DNA of 46,292 bases from the NCBI GenBank assembly GCA_011369465.1, contig DRQG01000020.1:1-46292 (forward strand). The letters run 5' to 3'. The notes under the pieces were generated by a model. That model had not been told where the DNA came from and made no database searches. It worked only from the letters and a program-made list of their open reading frames with translations. The stretch is from Caldithrix abyssi. Its GTDB lineage: Bacteria; Calditrichota; Calditrichia; Calditrichales; Calditrichaceae. Positions 24,615 through 34,100 of the stretch are shown piece by piece; position 1 is the first letter of the stretch, and every line of letters begins with the position of its first letter. The position numbers and the translations under genes are program-made.

Positions 24615-25820
24615 TTGAGAGTACTGGAAAAATTGTTTGACAAATATCGACCACAGTTCGAACGCGGCGGAAAGTATCATAAATTATACCCCTTGTTCGA
24701 AATGATGGATACAATTTTGCTGTGGACCAACGCCCGCACCGAAAGCGGCCCGCATGTGCGTGACGCTCTGGATTTAAAAAGGTTTATGATGATGGTTGTG
24801 GTGGCCTTGTTACCGGCAACAATCTTTGGTATTTATAATATTGGTTACCAGCACTATCAGGCTGTTGGAGCCTCCGTAGGCAGCGGGGAAATGTTCGAAT
24901 TCGGATTGATCAAGTTTCTGCCGATCGTTATTGTCTCTTATCTGGTTGGCGGTTTCTGGGAAGTGTTGTTTGCCGTGGTGCGCAAACACGAGGTGAATGA
25001 AGGCTTTCTGGTGACCGGATTGCTCTTTCCTCTGGTTCTGCCGCCAACTATTCCTTTATGGCAGGTGGCTGTGGCCATCAGTTTTGGAGTGGTGATCGGT
25101 AAAGAAGTTTTTGGCGGAACGGGAATGAATATTTTAAATCCGGCCTTAACAGCCCGCGCTTTTGTGTTTTTTGCTTATCCCGGAAAAATTTCCGGCGATA
25201 AAGTATGGACGGCGATTGACTCGGCCAAAGATAAACTGGTGGATACATTTACCGGCGCAACGCCTTTGCTGGTGGCCTCCAACACGGAAGCGGGCAGTAC
25301 AGCGGTGCAAACGCTCAACCATGCTACGCAACAGTTTGCCAATGTACATTACGGTTTCTGGGATATGTTTTACGGGTTGATTCCCGGTAGCATCGGCGAA
25401 ACCTCCACGCTGGCGATATTAGTCGGAGGGTTGCTGCTGATTATTACGGGAGTGGCCAGTTGGCGGATCATCGTGGCGGTGTTTGCCGGCGGATACGGTA
25501 TGGCCTGGCTGATGAATATTCTGGCAGGGCCCGGTTCCGGTGGTATGTTTACGCTTCCGCCGCATTATCATCTGGTTATGGGGGGCTTTGCCCTGGGTGC
25601 GGTGTTTATGGCCACTGATCCTGTCTCCGCCTCGCAAACCCGGGCAGGCAAATGGATTTACGGTATATTGATCGGTGTGCTGGCCATTTTGGTGCGCACC
25701 GTTAATCCGGCTTATCCGGAGGGCATGATGTTAGCCATTCTGTTTATGAATATTTTTGCGCCTTTTATCGACTATTATGTGATAAAGGCTCATCTCAAAA
25801 GGAGGTTAAAACGTGCATAG
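24615..25820 (+). CDS. nqrB: Na+-translocating NADH:quinone reductase subunit B
   Basis: About 401 residues from TTG 24615, chosen because AGGTGG lies five bases upstream. GTG 24606 is in frame and would add three residues but overlaps that Shine-Dalgarno. A hydrophobic protein of about ten helices. The covalent-FMN motif is present: FTGATPLL, with Thr216 (Thr219 from the GTG) as the expected phosphoester site. Also seen are LVGGFWEVLFAVVRKHEVNEGF, VVIGKEVFGGTGMNILNPAL and FMATDPVSASQTRAGKWIYG. NqrB carries FMN and riboflavin and forms the main Na+ path and ubiquinone site in the membrane. Its 3' end overlaps nqrC by eight bases. Confidence 0.97.
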   Translation: MRVLEKLFDKYRPQFERGGKYHKLYPLFEMMDTILLWTNARTESGPHVRDALDLKRFMMMVVVALLPATIFGIYNIGYQHYQAVGASVGSGEMFEFGLIKFLPIVIVSYLVGGFWEVLFAVVRKHEVNEGFLVTGLLFPLVLPPTIPLWQVAVAISFGVVIGKEVFGGTGMNILNPALTARAFVFFAYPGKISGDKVWTAIDSAKDKLVDTFTGATPLLVASNTEAGSTAVQTLNHATQQFANVHYGFWDMFYGLIPGSIGETSTLAILVGGLLLIITGVASWRIIVAVFAGGYGMAWLMNILAGPGSGGMFTLPPHYHLVMGGFALGAVFMATDPVSASQTRAGKWIYGILIGVLAILVRTVNPAYPEGMMLAILFMNIFAPFIDYYVIKAHLKRRLKRA

Positions 25821-26541
25821 TAACGCATATACATTTCGGTTTGCCGCTACGGTGACCATCGTATGCAGCGTCCTGTTGGCCGGCGCCGCTACATTGCTCA
25901 AACCCCGGCAAATCGAAAATGAAGAACTGGATAAAAAGAAAAATATTCTGGCCTCGGTCAATATCCGCCCCGCCGAAGGCGAATCTTTCAGTAGGCAAAA
26001 GATACAGGAATTATACAGCAAATATATTAAGGGCGTTGTCGTGGATGATCAGGGAAATATAGTAGAGGGAAAAACGCCGGATGATATCGATCCTAAGACG
26101 GACACGGGTTTATACCCCCTGTACGAATATATCAAGGATGGTCAACCGCAGGCGCATATTTTGCCTGTTTCCGGCAAGGGATTGTGGTCAACCATCTACG
26201 GTTATTTGGCTCTGGATACGGACTGTTCCACCATCAAGGGCATCACCTTTTACAAACACGGTGAAACTCCCGGTTTGGGAGGCGAAATTTCCAAAGACTG
26301 GTTTACGGCCAATTTTGTTGGGAAAAAGATCCGTGATGCTGAGGGCAATCTGGTATCGATTCAGGTAGTTAAAGGGAAAGTACGGGAAGGCGATCCGCAA
26401 GCCTACCATGAAGTGGACGGCATCAGCGGCGCCACACTCACCGGTCGCGGGGTAACCAATTTTCTCAGAAGCGAATTAAAAAAATATGAACCATTTTTGA
26501 AAAAAATGACAGAAGCGGAAGGGGGACATATCAATGGCTAA
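25813..26541 (+). CDS. nqrC: Na+-translocating NADH:quinone reductase subunit C
   Basis: 242 residues from a GTG with an excellent AAAGGAGG upstream. There is one N-terminal membrane helix ([20 protein letters not shown]), then a periplasmic FMN-binding domain. The flavinylation motif is [12 protein letters not shown] with Thr208 as the FMN-linked residue; [11 protein letters not shown] and [14 protein letters not shown] are further family blocks. FMN would be attached by an ApbE transferase, which is not in this window. It overlaps nqrB by 8 bases and nqrD by 8 bases, implying coupled translation of the membrane subunits. Confidence 0.97.
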   Translation: MHSNAYTFRFAATVTIVCSVLLAGAATLLKPRQIENEELDKKKNILASVNIRPAEGESFSRQKIQELYSKYIKGVVVDDQGNIVEGKTPDDIDPKTDTGLYPLYEYIKDGQPQAHILPVSGKGLWSTIYGYLALDTDCSTIKGITFYKHGETPGLGGEISKDWFTANFVGKKIRDAEGNLVSIQVVKGKVREGDPQAYHEVDGISGATLTGRGVTNFLRSELKKYEPFLKKMTEAEGGHING

Positions 26542-27202
26542 CGATGTTCAAACCGCAGAGATCAAAAAACCCAGGGAAAAAATGTTTTCCAAAAAAAACC
26601 TGCGCGTTCTAAGAGAACCGTTGAGCGATAACAATCCTATTACCTTCCAGGTGTTGGGGATATGTTCGGCATTGGCCACCACGGTTCAGGTGAATACAGC
26701 GCTGGTTATGACCTTAGCGGTTACTTTTGTGCTGACACTATCCAATGTATTTATTTCACTGTTGCGTAATAAGATACCTTCAAAGATTCGTATCATTGTA
26801 GAACTGGCCGTTATCGCCACATTGGTAATTCTGGTCGATCAGATACTTAAGGCCTACCTGTTTGATATCAGCAAACAGTTAAGCGTGTTTGTCGGTTTAA
26901 TTATTACCAACTGCATTATCATGGGGCGGGCGGAAGCTTTTGCCCTGCAGAACAAACCCTGGCCGTCATTTTTGGACGGATTGGGCAATGCGATGGGGTA
27001 CGGTTGGATTCTGCTTGTGATCGCTACCGGGCGGGAGATTTTGGGCAGCGGCAGCTTTTTCGGATTTCAGATCATCCCCCAGGCGCTGTATCAGGCTGGT
27101 TACGAAAATATGGGGCTTATGGTGCTTTCGCCCGGCGCGTTTATCTTGCTCGGCCTGCTTGTTTGGGTGCAGAGAACCATTACCAAAACGGTTCATGAAT
27201 AG
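26534..27202 (+). CDS. nqrD: Na+-translocating NADH:quinone reductase subunit D
   Basis: 222 residues with six membrane helices. The two half-channel cysteines are present: Cys44 in [12 protein letters not shown] and Cys127 in [17 protein letters not shown]. Together with the matching pair in NqrE these bind the intramembrane iron centre. [20 protein letters not shown] at the start is a reliable Nqr/Rnf D signature. The N-terminus has a basic ~25-residue extension ([14 protein letters not shown]). The ATG lies inside the last codons of nqrC, after GGGGG-rich sequence. Confidence 0.97.
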   Translation: MANDVQTAEIKKPREKMFSKKNLRVLREPLSDNNPITFQVLGICSALATTVQVNTALVMTLAVTFVLTLSNVFISLLRNKIPSKIRIIVELAVIATLVILVDQILKAYLFDISKQLSVFVGLIITNCIIMGRAEAFALQNKPWPSFLDGLGNAMGYGWILLVIATGREILGSGSFFGFQIIPQALYQAGYENMGLMVLSPGAFILLGLLVWVQRTITKTVHE

Positions 27203-27219
27203 GAAGGAGGCAGCGCATT

Positions 27220-27837
27220 ATGTTAGAACATTATCTGAGTCTGTTTGTAAAAGCGGTTTTTGTAGAAAATATCTTGCTGGCCTTCTTTCTGGGTATGTGT
27301 TCTTTTCTGGCCGTATCCAAAAAAGTGGAAACGGCGGTCGGTTTGGGACTGGCGGTTACCTTTGTATTAACCATTACCGCGCCCACCAACTGGTTTATAC
27401 ACGAATACATTTTAAAGGAAGGCGCCCTGGCCTGGGCCGGCGAGCAATTTGGCAGCGTGGATTTAAGCTTCCTGAATTTTATTACTTTTATCGCTACCAT
27501 TGCCGCTATGGTACAATTAGTGGAAATGGTTATTGATAAATATTCACCCAAACTGTACGCGGCTCTGGGCATTTTTCTGCCGCTTATCGCTGTAAACTGC
27601 GCTATTTTAGGCGCTTCGCTCTTTATGGTGGAACGGGAATATACATTAGGCGAATCGGTTGTATTCGGTTTCGGTTCCGGTATCGGGTGGTTCCTTGCCA
27701 TTGTGGCCATGGCTTCCATCCGGACAAAAATACGTTATTCCAACGTACCAAGTGGATTAAAAGGTTTGGGCATTACCATGCTGATTACCGGCCTGATGTC
27801 CATGGCCTTTATGTTATTTTCGGGTATTCAACTTTAA
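27220..27837 (+). CDS. nqrE: Na+-translocating NADH:quinone reductase subunit E
   Basis: 205 residues, six helices, paralogous to NqrD in inverted topology. Motifs: [19 protein letters not shown] with Cys27, and [18 protein letters not shown] with Cys127, the two iron ligands; [19 protein letters not shown] and [17 protein letters not shown] are also typical. GGAAGGAGG lies upstream of the ATG. All four D/E cysteines are intact, so the intramembrane iron site should form. Confidence 0.97.
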   Translation: MLEHYLSLFVKAVFVENILLAFFLGMCSFLAVSKKVETAVGLGLAVTFVLTITAPTNWFIHEYILKEGALAWAGEQFGSVDLSFLNFITFIATIAAMVQLVEMVIDKYSPKLYAALGIFLPLIAVNCAILGASLFMVEREYTLGESVVFGFGSGIGWFLAIVAMASIRTKIRYSNVPSGLKGLGITMLITGLMSMAFMLFSGIQL

Positions 27838-27853
27838 ATTGAGGGGATAAATT

Positions 27854-29080
27854 TTGGGTACATTAGGGATTATCGGGCTTAGCGCCGGTGTTTTTACAGG
27901 TACAATTCTCATCCTGGTAGCCATTCTTTCGTATGCGGAAACAAAATTGGTTACCAAGGGGAAGGTAAAGCTTCTGATCAATGACGACGAGGAAAAAAGT
28001 CCGGAAGTGGAAGCGGGTACCAATCTGCTGGCTACTCTCACAGAAAACAGTATTTTTCTGCCTTCGGCCTGTGGCGGACAGGGCACCTGCGGAATGTGTA
28101 AATGCAAGGTACTGGAAGGCGGCGGCGATGTGCTGCCCACGGAAGAATCGCATTTAACGCGCGCGGAAGTCAAAGAACATGTTCGTCTGGCCTGCCAGGT
28201 AAAAGTAAAAACCGATATGAAAATTGAAATTCCGGATGAGATTTTCAATATTCAGAAATTTGAGTGCACGGTACGCTCCAATAAAAACGTAGCCACTTTT
28301 ATTAAGGAATTGATACTGGAACTGCCCGAAGGCCAGCATTTAAACTTCAAAGCGGGAGGCTACATCCAGATTTATATCCCGCCGTACAGCTTGTCCTTTA
28401 AAGAGTTTGATATTGAGGAACAGTACCGGCCGGACTGGGATAAGTACCATTTATGGGATTTGAAAGCCCAAAATGACGAGGAAATATTCCGGGCCTATTC
28501 CATGGCCAATCATCCGGCGGAAGGAGATATCGTAATGCTCAATGTGCGTATCGCCACACCGCCGCCGGGCACGGACTATCCACCGGGTATATCTTCATCG
28601 TATATCTTCAATTTAAAACCGGGCGATAAGGTGACCATCAGCGGGCCGTACGGTGAATTTTTTATCAATGAGAGCGATCGCGAAATGTGTTACATCGGCG
28701 GGGGAGCCGGCATGGCGCCCATGCGCAGTCATATTTTTCATTTATTCCATACGCTCAAAACCAAACGCAAGGTTACTTTCTGGTACGGCGCACGGTCCAA
28801 AAGAGAAATGTTCTATGATGAAGATTTTAAAAATATAGCGGCAAAATTTCCCAATTTCAGTTACAATGTTGCGCTTTCCGAACCGCTGCCGGAAGATAAC
28901 TGGGACGGCCCGGTAGGCTTTATCCATCAGGTGGTTTACGAAAATTATCTGAAGAACCATCAGGCTCCGGAAGATATTGAATACTATATGTGCGGTCCCC
29001 CCATGATGATCAGCGCCGTAAACAATATGCTTTATAATCTGGGCGTGGAAAAAGAGATGATCTATTACGATGAATTTTAA
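27854..29080 (+). CDS. nqrF: Na+-translocating NADH:quinone reductase subunit F
   Basis: 408 residues from a TTG start preceded by GAGGGGA; no closer ATG precedes the conserved N-terminus. One N-terminal helix (residues 5-27) is followed by a [2Fe-2S] domain with Cys73, Cys79, Cys82 and Cys114 in [15 protein letters not shown] and RLACQV. The FAD-binding region has [12 protein letters not shown], and the NAD(H)-binding domain has [34 protein letters not shown] and [13 protein letters not shown]. NqrF takes electrons from NADH and starts the chain through FAD, the [2Fe-2S] centre, the intramembrane iron and the flavins. It is the last operon gene, followed directly by a terminator. Confidence 0.98.
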   Translation: MGTLGIIGLSAGVFTGTILILVAILSYAETKLVTKGKVKLLINDDEEKSPEVEAGTNLLATLTENSIFLPSACGGQGTCGMCKCKVLEGGGDVLPTEESHLTRAEVKEHVRLACQVKVKTDMKIEIPDEIFNIQKFECTVRSNKNVATFIKELILELPEGQHLNFKAGGYIQIYIPPYSLSFKEFDIEEQYRPDWDKYHLWDLKAQNDEEIFRAYSMANHPAEGDIVMLNVRIATPPPGTDYPPGISSSYIFNLKPGDKVTISGPYGEFFINESDREMCYIGGGAGMAPMRSHIFHLFHTLKTKRKVTFWYGARSKREMFYDEDFKNIAAKFPNFSYNVALSEPLPEDNWDGPVGFIHQVVYENYLKNHQAPEDIEYYMCGPPMMISAVNNMLYNLGVEKEMIYYDEF

Positions 29081-29083
29081 AAC

Positions 29084-29112
29084 AAAGCGGGTGCAAAGCC
29101 CGCTTTTTTTAT
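29084..29112 (+). terminator. Intrinsic terminator of the nqr operon
   Basis: AAGCGGG (29085-29091), a 7-base loop and CCCGCTT (29099-29105) run into a tract of seven or more T. It begins four bases after the nqrF stop. This is the clearest factor-independent terminator in the window. Confidence 0.9.
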
Positions 29113-29206
29113 ATTTTTGGTTTTTTTAAAGCTGTCACCTTTCTGATTGATGGTTTCGGTAAGACGGTTAGCGAAAACCTGGCCGCAATCCACCTACATC
29201 CCCTAC

Positions 29207-29270
29207 CTTCGGCGAAGGGAGGGGCGTAGCGTGGCGCCGGTGTGGTTTTAACGAATTGGGGTGGGTTGTC
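29207..29270. repeat. 64-bp direct repeat, copy 1
   Basis: It begins CTTCGGCGAAGGGAGGGG and ends ATTGGGGTGGGTTGTC. It matches 29683-29746 with only a few differences. The copies lie either side of the MITE-like element. Confidence 0.85.
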
Positions 29271-29471
29271 CGGTGGGATTCCGATCCCGCCCGGGCGGGA
29301 CGGAATGACGTAACCAGTTATGCTGAACCCTGGCCTGACGCCAGGACAGGCTTGTTTCAGCATCCTATGTCTTAAGGTGGGATTCCGAATCAAGTTCGGA
29401 ATGTCAGCGCGAGACCTTGATTTATATGAAGTGTGCCGGTTTACGACCACAACCCACCCCCGTCCCTTATC

Positions 29472-29681
29472 TCAGGCTGTTGCAGTTTCTATATAAAGGC
29501 GCTAAAGCGCCTAAAAAATAGGGAAATAATTTTTTGACCCCGACTTAAAAGTCGGGGCTATTTAATTATTTTTAATAAGCTTATAAATTTTTGAATAGCC
29601 CCGCGCTTTAGCGCGGGGGGGACAGTAATCCAACAAATCATGGGGCTTTAGCCCCAAATTCCCTATTCTGCAACAGCCTGA
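29472..29681. mobile_element. MITE-like element with 14-bp terminal inverted repeats
   Basis: TCAGGCTGTTGCAG at 29472-29485 is the exact reverse complement of the sequence at 29668-29681, bounding about 210 bases with no coding capacity. ATCT occurs immediately outside the CAGG/CCTG ends (29469-29472 and 29681-29684), a possible target duplication. Inside are four short hairpins, each with a two-base loop: 29497-29512, 29538-29557, 29599-29618 and 29642-29655. A non-autonomous element mobilised by an IS transposase elsewhere is the likeliest reading. Confidence 0.65.
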
Positions 29682-29682
29682 T

Positions 29683-29746
29683 CTTCGCCGAAGGGAGGGG
29701 CATAACATGGCGCCGGTGTGGTTTTAACGAATTGGGGTGGGTTGTT
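29683..29746. repeat. 64-bp direct repeat, copy 2
   Basis: Second copy of the 29207-29270 repeat, beginning CTTCGCCGAAGGGAGGGG directly after the right end of the MITE-like element. Confidence 0.85.
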
Positions 29747-29999
29747 CGTCGGGATGCCAGCTGCAGATCTTGACATTTACGCATATTTTGTAGCCGATTA
29801 AAGTGATCTGCTTAATAAACCTGCTTTTCCTTCCATTATATATTCCCATACTAATATACAAAATTGATTTGAAAACAAATTTAAGATATAGTAAACTCTG
29901 TATTTGTAATCTTGAAAAATTATATTTAGCTGAAACAACGCCGACAATTTACCGTATTAAGCTAAGCATTCATTTTAAAAATTAAACGACGGAGTCATC

Positions 30000-31112
30000 A
30001 TGCGTAAAACTTTCTTTGTTTACTGGGTTATTTTTCTGTTAGCGACGGTCACCTTATGGCAATGCGGCGGAAGTCCGGAAGGGAAAAGAAAAGCTCCCGG
30101 GGCGGATAGTCTTAAAAGCGAAATGCGCCGGGATAGAATGAAAAAAGAAGAACAGGAAAAGGTCCCGGTAGAGGTGGCCACCGTAAAAAAAGGCGATATT
30201 TCCAATTTTATTTTACTCAGTTCCAACCTGGAAACGGAAATTATGGCCGACGTCTATTCACGTATTCAGGGCATTGTTGAAGCCATCCATAAAGAAGAAG
30301 GGGATTATGTAAAAAAAGGCGACCTGCTGCTCACCCTGGAAGCCAAAGAGTACGAATTAGCGGAAAAAAAGGCTAATGTGGAACTGCAGAGACAGCAGAA
30401 CAATTATAACCGTTTAAAAGCAATGCATGATAAAAATCTGTTAAGCGATGAAGAATTTGAAACAGCCCGTTTTGCTCTGGAAACCGCCGAAATCCAATGG
30501 AAAGAAGCCCAGCTCAATCTGGATTATACGCTCATCAAGTCGCCCATTAGCGGGAGGATCGGCGAACGGCTGGCCAAAATAGGCCGGCGTATCCAGCCCA
30601 CCGACAAACTCTTCTCCGTTGTTAATTATAACGAAATGATCGCTGTGGTTTACGTTCCGGAAAAGAACCTCGGCCAGTTAAAACTGGGACAGAAAGCCAT
30701 TGTTTATTCCGACCATATTCCCGGAGAAACTTTTGAGGCATGGATCAAACGGCTCAGCCCGGTGGTTGACCCGTCAAGCGGTACGTTTAAAGTAACGGTT
30801 GGCGTTCGTAATAAAAATAGTAAACTTCGTCCGGGTATGTTTGTAAATGTGCAAATCATCGTGGATACACACAAAGACGTGGTGCTTATTCCCAAAACAG
30901 CGATTGTGTACGAAAACGAATACATGAACGTGTATATCGTACGTGACGGGATTGCCCATAAAATTCGTTTAACTCCCGGATTTGCCGATAACGAAAAAGT
31001 GGAATCGTTAAAAGATATCGTTCCGGGCGACAAAGTGATCGTTATCGGACAGGCCGGTATGAAAGACAAAACTCCCGTAACGGTTGTCGTTGAACGGCAA
31101 GAAGAACAGTAA
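30000..31112 (+). CDS. RND efflux periplasmic adaptor (HlyD/AcrA family)
   Basis: 370 residues. The N-terminus is a signal peptide with a cysteine at residue 22 (LLATVTLWQC), possibly a lipoprotein although the residues before Cys are not a standard lipobox. A charged linker leads to the adaptor fold: a lipoyl half (SRIQGIVEAIHKEEGDYVKK), an alpha-helical hairpin at about 105-175 rich in E, K and Q, the second lipoyl half (YTLIKSPISGRIGERLA), and a beta-barrel/membrane-proximal part (GTFKVTVGVRNKNSKLRPGM, VLIPKTAIVYENE). It bridges an inner-membrane RND pump to an outer-membrane channel. CGGAG lies before the ATG. It is followed 42 bases later by two pump genes; no outer-membrane factor or regulator gene is present. 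Confidence 0.92.
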   Translation: MRKTFFVYWVIFLLATVTLWQCGGSPEGKRKAPGADSLKSEMRRDRMKKEEQEKVPVEVATVKKGDISNFILLSSNLETEIMADVYSRIQGIVEAIHKEEGDYVKKGDLLLTLEAKEYELAEKKANVELQRQQNNYNRLKAMHDKNLLSDEEFETARFALETAEIQWKEAQLNLDYTLIKSPISGRIGERLAKIGRRIQPTDKLFSVVNYNEMIAVVYVPEKNLGQLKLGQKAIVYSDHIPGETFEAWIKRLSPVVDPSSGTFKVTVGVRNKNSKLRPGMFVNVQIIVDTHKDVVLIPKTAIVYENEYMNVYIVRDGIAHKIRLTPGFADNEKVESLKDIVPGDKVIVIGQAGMKDKTPVTVVVERQEEQ

Positions 31113-31154
31113 TCGTTTATTGACAGGAACGGATAAAGAAGAGAAAAACGGATT

Positions 31155-34100
31155 ATGAAAGATAAACCACAGCTCAGGACGAATTTTTTCAATTTTACCA
31201 CCGAGCGGCCGGTTGCCATCCTGATGGTGGTGATTGGCGTGTTTGTGTTCGGATTAATATCCTACCAGCAGCTTCCCCTCAACCTGATGCCGGATATGAG
31301 TTACCCCAGTTTAACCGTACGCACCGAATATCTCGGCACCGCTCCGGAAGAGATCGAAACCACCATATCACGGCCCATCGAACAGGCCTTGGGCGTGGTG
31401 GATAACCTGGTCTCCATCAGTTCCGTATCCAAGGCCGAGCAATCGGATGTGATCCTCGAATTTACCTGGGATACGGATATGAACAAAGCCACCGCCGATG
31501 TACGGGAAAAGCTGGATCAGGTGTTCTTACCGCAGGAAGTGCGCCGCCCGATCATTTTGCGTTACGATCCCACATTAGACCCGATTATCCGCATAGGTTT
31601 GTTCGGCGACGCCGGTTTGACCTATTTACGTTATCTGGCGGAAGAAGAGATTAAACGTGCCCTGGAAACCGTGGAAGGCGTGGCTGCCGTAAAAGTAAAA
31701 GGCGGGTTGGAAGAGGAAATTCGTGTGGAATTGAACGAGCAGAAAATGACGCTCATCGGCATCGATATACAAACTATTAAAGCGCGGCTGGCAGAGGAAA
31801 ATGTTAACCTGGCCGGTGGAAATCTGAAGGAAGGCGAAACCGAGTATCTGGTACGAACCCTGAACGAATTCAAAACTATCGACGAAATACGTAATGTGGT
31901 TGTGGGGCGCTGGAACGGGGTGGATATTAAAGTTCGTGATATCGGTAAAGTGTATCGCACCAGTAAAGAACGCGAAATTATCACTCGAATCGACGGAAAA
32001 GAAAGTGTTGAGATAGAAATCTACAAAGAAGCGGACGCCAATATTGTAGCCGTGGCCAAACGAGTAAAAAATAAACTGTACGGTACGCCGCAACAAAGGG
32101 CTTTCGTCCGTAATCTGGAAAAACGTACTCAAAAGGAGAAGAAAGAAACGGCCAGGCGTGTATCGCCCAGAGAACGCCGGCGCGAGGCCATGCTTAAAAA
32201 AAGCATGACAAATTTTCTAACCTATGGTCTGCCCGAAGGGGTTCATATCGAAACACTTTCGGATCAATCCATCTTTATTGAAAACTCAATTAATGAAGTG
32301 AAAAGCACCGCCATTATGGGCGGTATTCTGGCAATTATCGTGCTGTTTGTATTTCTGCGTCGGCTTGGCCCAACCGTCATCATCGGTTTATCTATCCCTA
32401 TTTCTATTGTGGCTACCTTTGCCCCGATGAAGATGTTCGGTGTGTCGCTTAATATTATGTCCCTCGGCGGATTGGCCCTGGGTATCGGTATGTTGGTGGA
32501 TAATTCCATTGTTGTATTGGAGAGCATCACTCGTTGCCGTGAGGAAGGGGATGGCCTGATCCGGGCCACCTTACGCGGCGTTTCCGAGGTGGGCGGCGCG
32601 GTTATCGCTTCCACCTTAACCACTATTGCCGTTTTTTTCCCCATTGTGTTTGTGGAAGGCGTTGCCGGACAGGTTTTTGGCGATTTGGCCTTAACCGTTG
32701 TTTTCTCTTTGCTGGCTTCTTTGGCTATAGCGCTCTTCCTTATACCGATGCTCTCTTCGCGAACGAGCGAAGCCTTTATGAAAGGTGTGGATAGTAAATC
32801 ATTGCCCGAAAAATACGTTTTACGATTTGATATCCAATCGGAAATTGACCGCTTCACAAAGGATAAAGCTCCGTCTGTTATCTCAAAAATAGTTCAATTA
32901 TTCCGGTTGTTATTCAAAACAACCTTAAGCTGGCTGTGGAAATCCGCGCAAATTTTTCTATCCTTCTTTTTTGTCCTGTTTAAAATGCTGCTGCTGGTTG
33001 TTGGCGTTTTTATCCATCCGCTAATGGCGCTGGTGCAGGTGTTTTATAAAGAACTGGAATACGGAAAGCGGATTAAAGCATTTGCTCAAAAGGTGAATGT
33101 TCAATTTGTGGAAGAGCTGTGGCCCGGGTTTCAGGAATTCAAATCGGTGGAAGCGGTTTACAGCAGATTTGCCGGTTTACGCGATCAAATGAACGGTCGT
33201 TCGCGCATTGTGAATATTTTCTGGTTTATTGTCCCCTTATACGAAATCAAATCCGTCTATTTTGTGTTTGAATTTTTAATTTACGCGCTTCTGGAGTTCA
33301 GTTTTCGCTTGTTCCATGCTTTTGCTGTTTTCATCGGTACATTTATTATGTTTGTGGTCTTGATAAGTCGATTGTTATTTGCTTATCCGGCCAGGTGGCT
33401 GGTTTCTCTGTTCGATTTGGGTTATAATTGGGTGGAAAAATCCTATCCGAAGATGCTTACCAAATCTTTAGAGAAAAAATATACGGTCTTAGGGGCAGTT
33501 CTCATTGTTTTTTTGGTAACTTTATTCGGCATCGGACCGCGCTTAGGCAGTGAATTGATCCCCGAGGTGCATCAAGGCGAGTTTTACGTGAACCTGACTA
33601 TGCCTGTCGGTACGCCGGTGGAACGTACCGATAAGCGTGTGCTGCCCATTCAGCAAAAAATTACCGCCTTGCCGGAAGTAGCCAAAGTAGCTTCTGTTTG
33701 CGGAACGGATAAAAATGCCACAACCGACAGCGAACAGGGCGAGCATACGGCTAAACTTACCGTGACCCTTAAACCTGTTTCCAATGTAGAACGGATGGAA
33801 GAACGGGTCATCGCCAAAATTCGCAATATCCTTAAAGAGTATTCCGGGTTGGTGGCCAATATCTCCCGGCCGGCTTTGTTCAGTTTTAAAACGCCGGTCG
33901 AGGTGCATCTGAAAGGCTATAACCTGCGCGAGCTGCAACGCCTGAGCCATGAATTAGAAGACCGCATGAGTGAGATTGACGGATTGGTGGATGTTAAATC
34001 GAACATCCAGCGTGGTAATCCCGAAGTGCAGATTTATTATGATCGGCAGCTTATTTCGCGTTACGGTTTAAATATTCTTAACGTGGCTTCCATTGTGCGT

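Larger units (their letters stand above)
29113..29999. repeat. Repeat-rich gap between nqrF and the efflux operon
   Basis: No gene is supported in this 890-base stretch. It holds two 64-base near-identical direct repeats (29207-29270 and 29683-29746), two palindromes of the GGGATTCCG...CGGAATG type (around 29275-29310 and 29378-29406), an ATGCTGAA...TTCAGCAT inverted repeat (around 29320-29365) and a MITE-like element (29472-29681). The last 220 bases are AT-rich and unique, and presumably carry the efflux promoter. Confidence 0.75.

Noticed and set aside
23209-29080. Operon as an Rnf complex instead of Nqr
   Set aside because: The NqrA subunit, the single-chain NqrF with [2Fe-2S], FAD and NADH domains, and the ABCDEF order are specific to Nqr; no RnfB or RnfC ferredoxin-type subunit is present.
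29109-29450. Minus-strand open frame of 113 codons downstream of nqrF
   Set aside because: It spans the 64-bp repeat and palindromes, so its codons reflect repeat DNA rather than a gene.
32264-32857. Minus-strand open frame of 197 codons within the first RND pump
   Set aside because: Opposite strand of conserved transmembrane coding sequence; Ser/Thr/Arg/Lys/Pro-rich translation with no domain.
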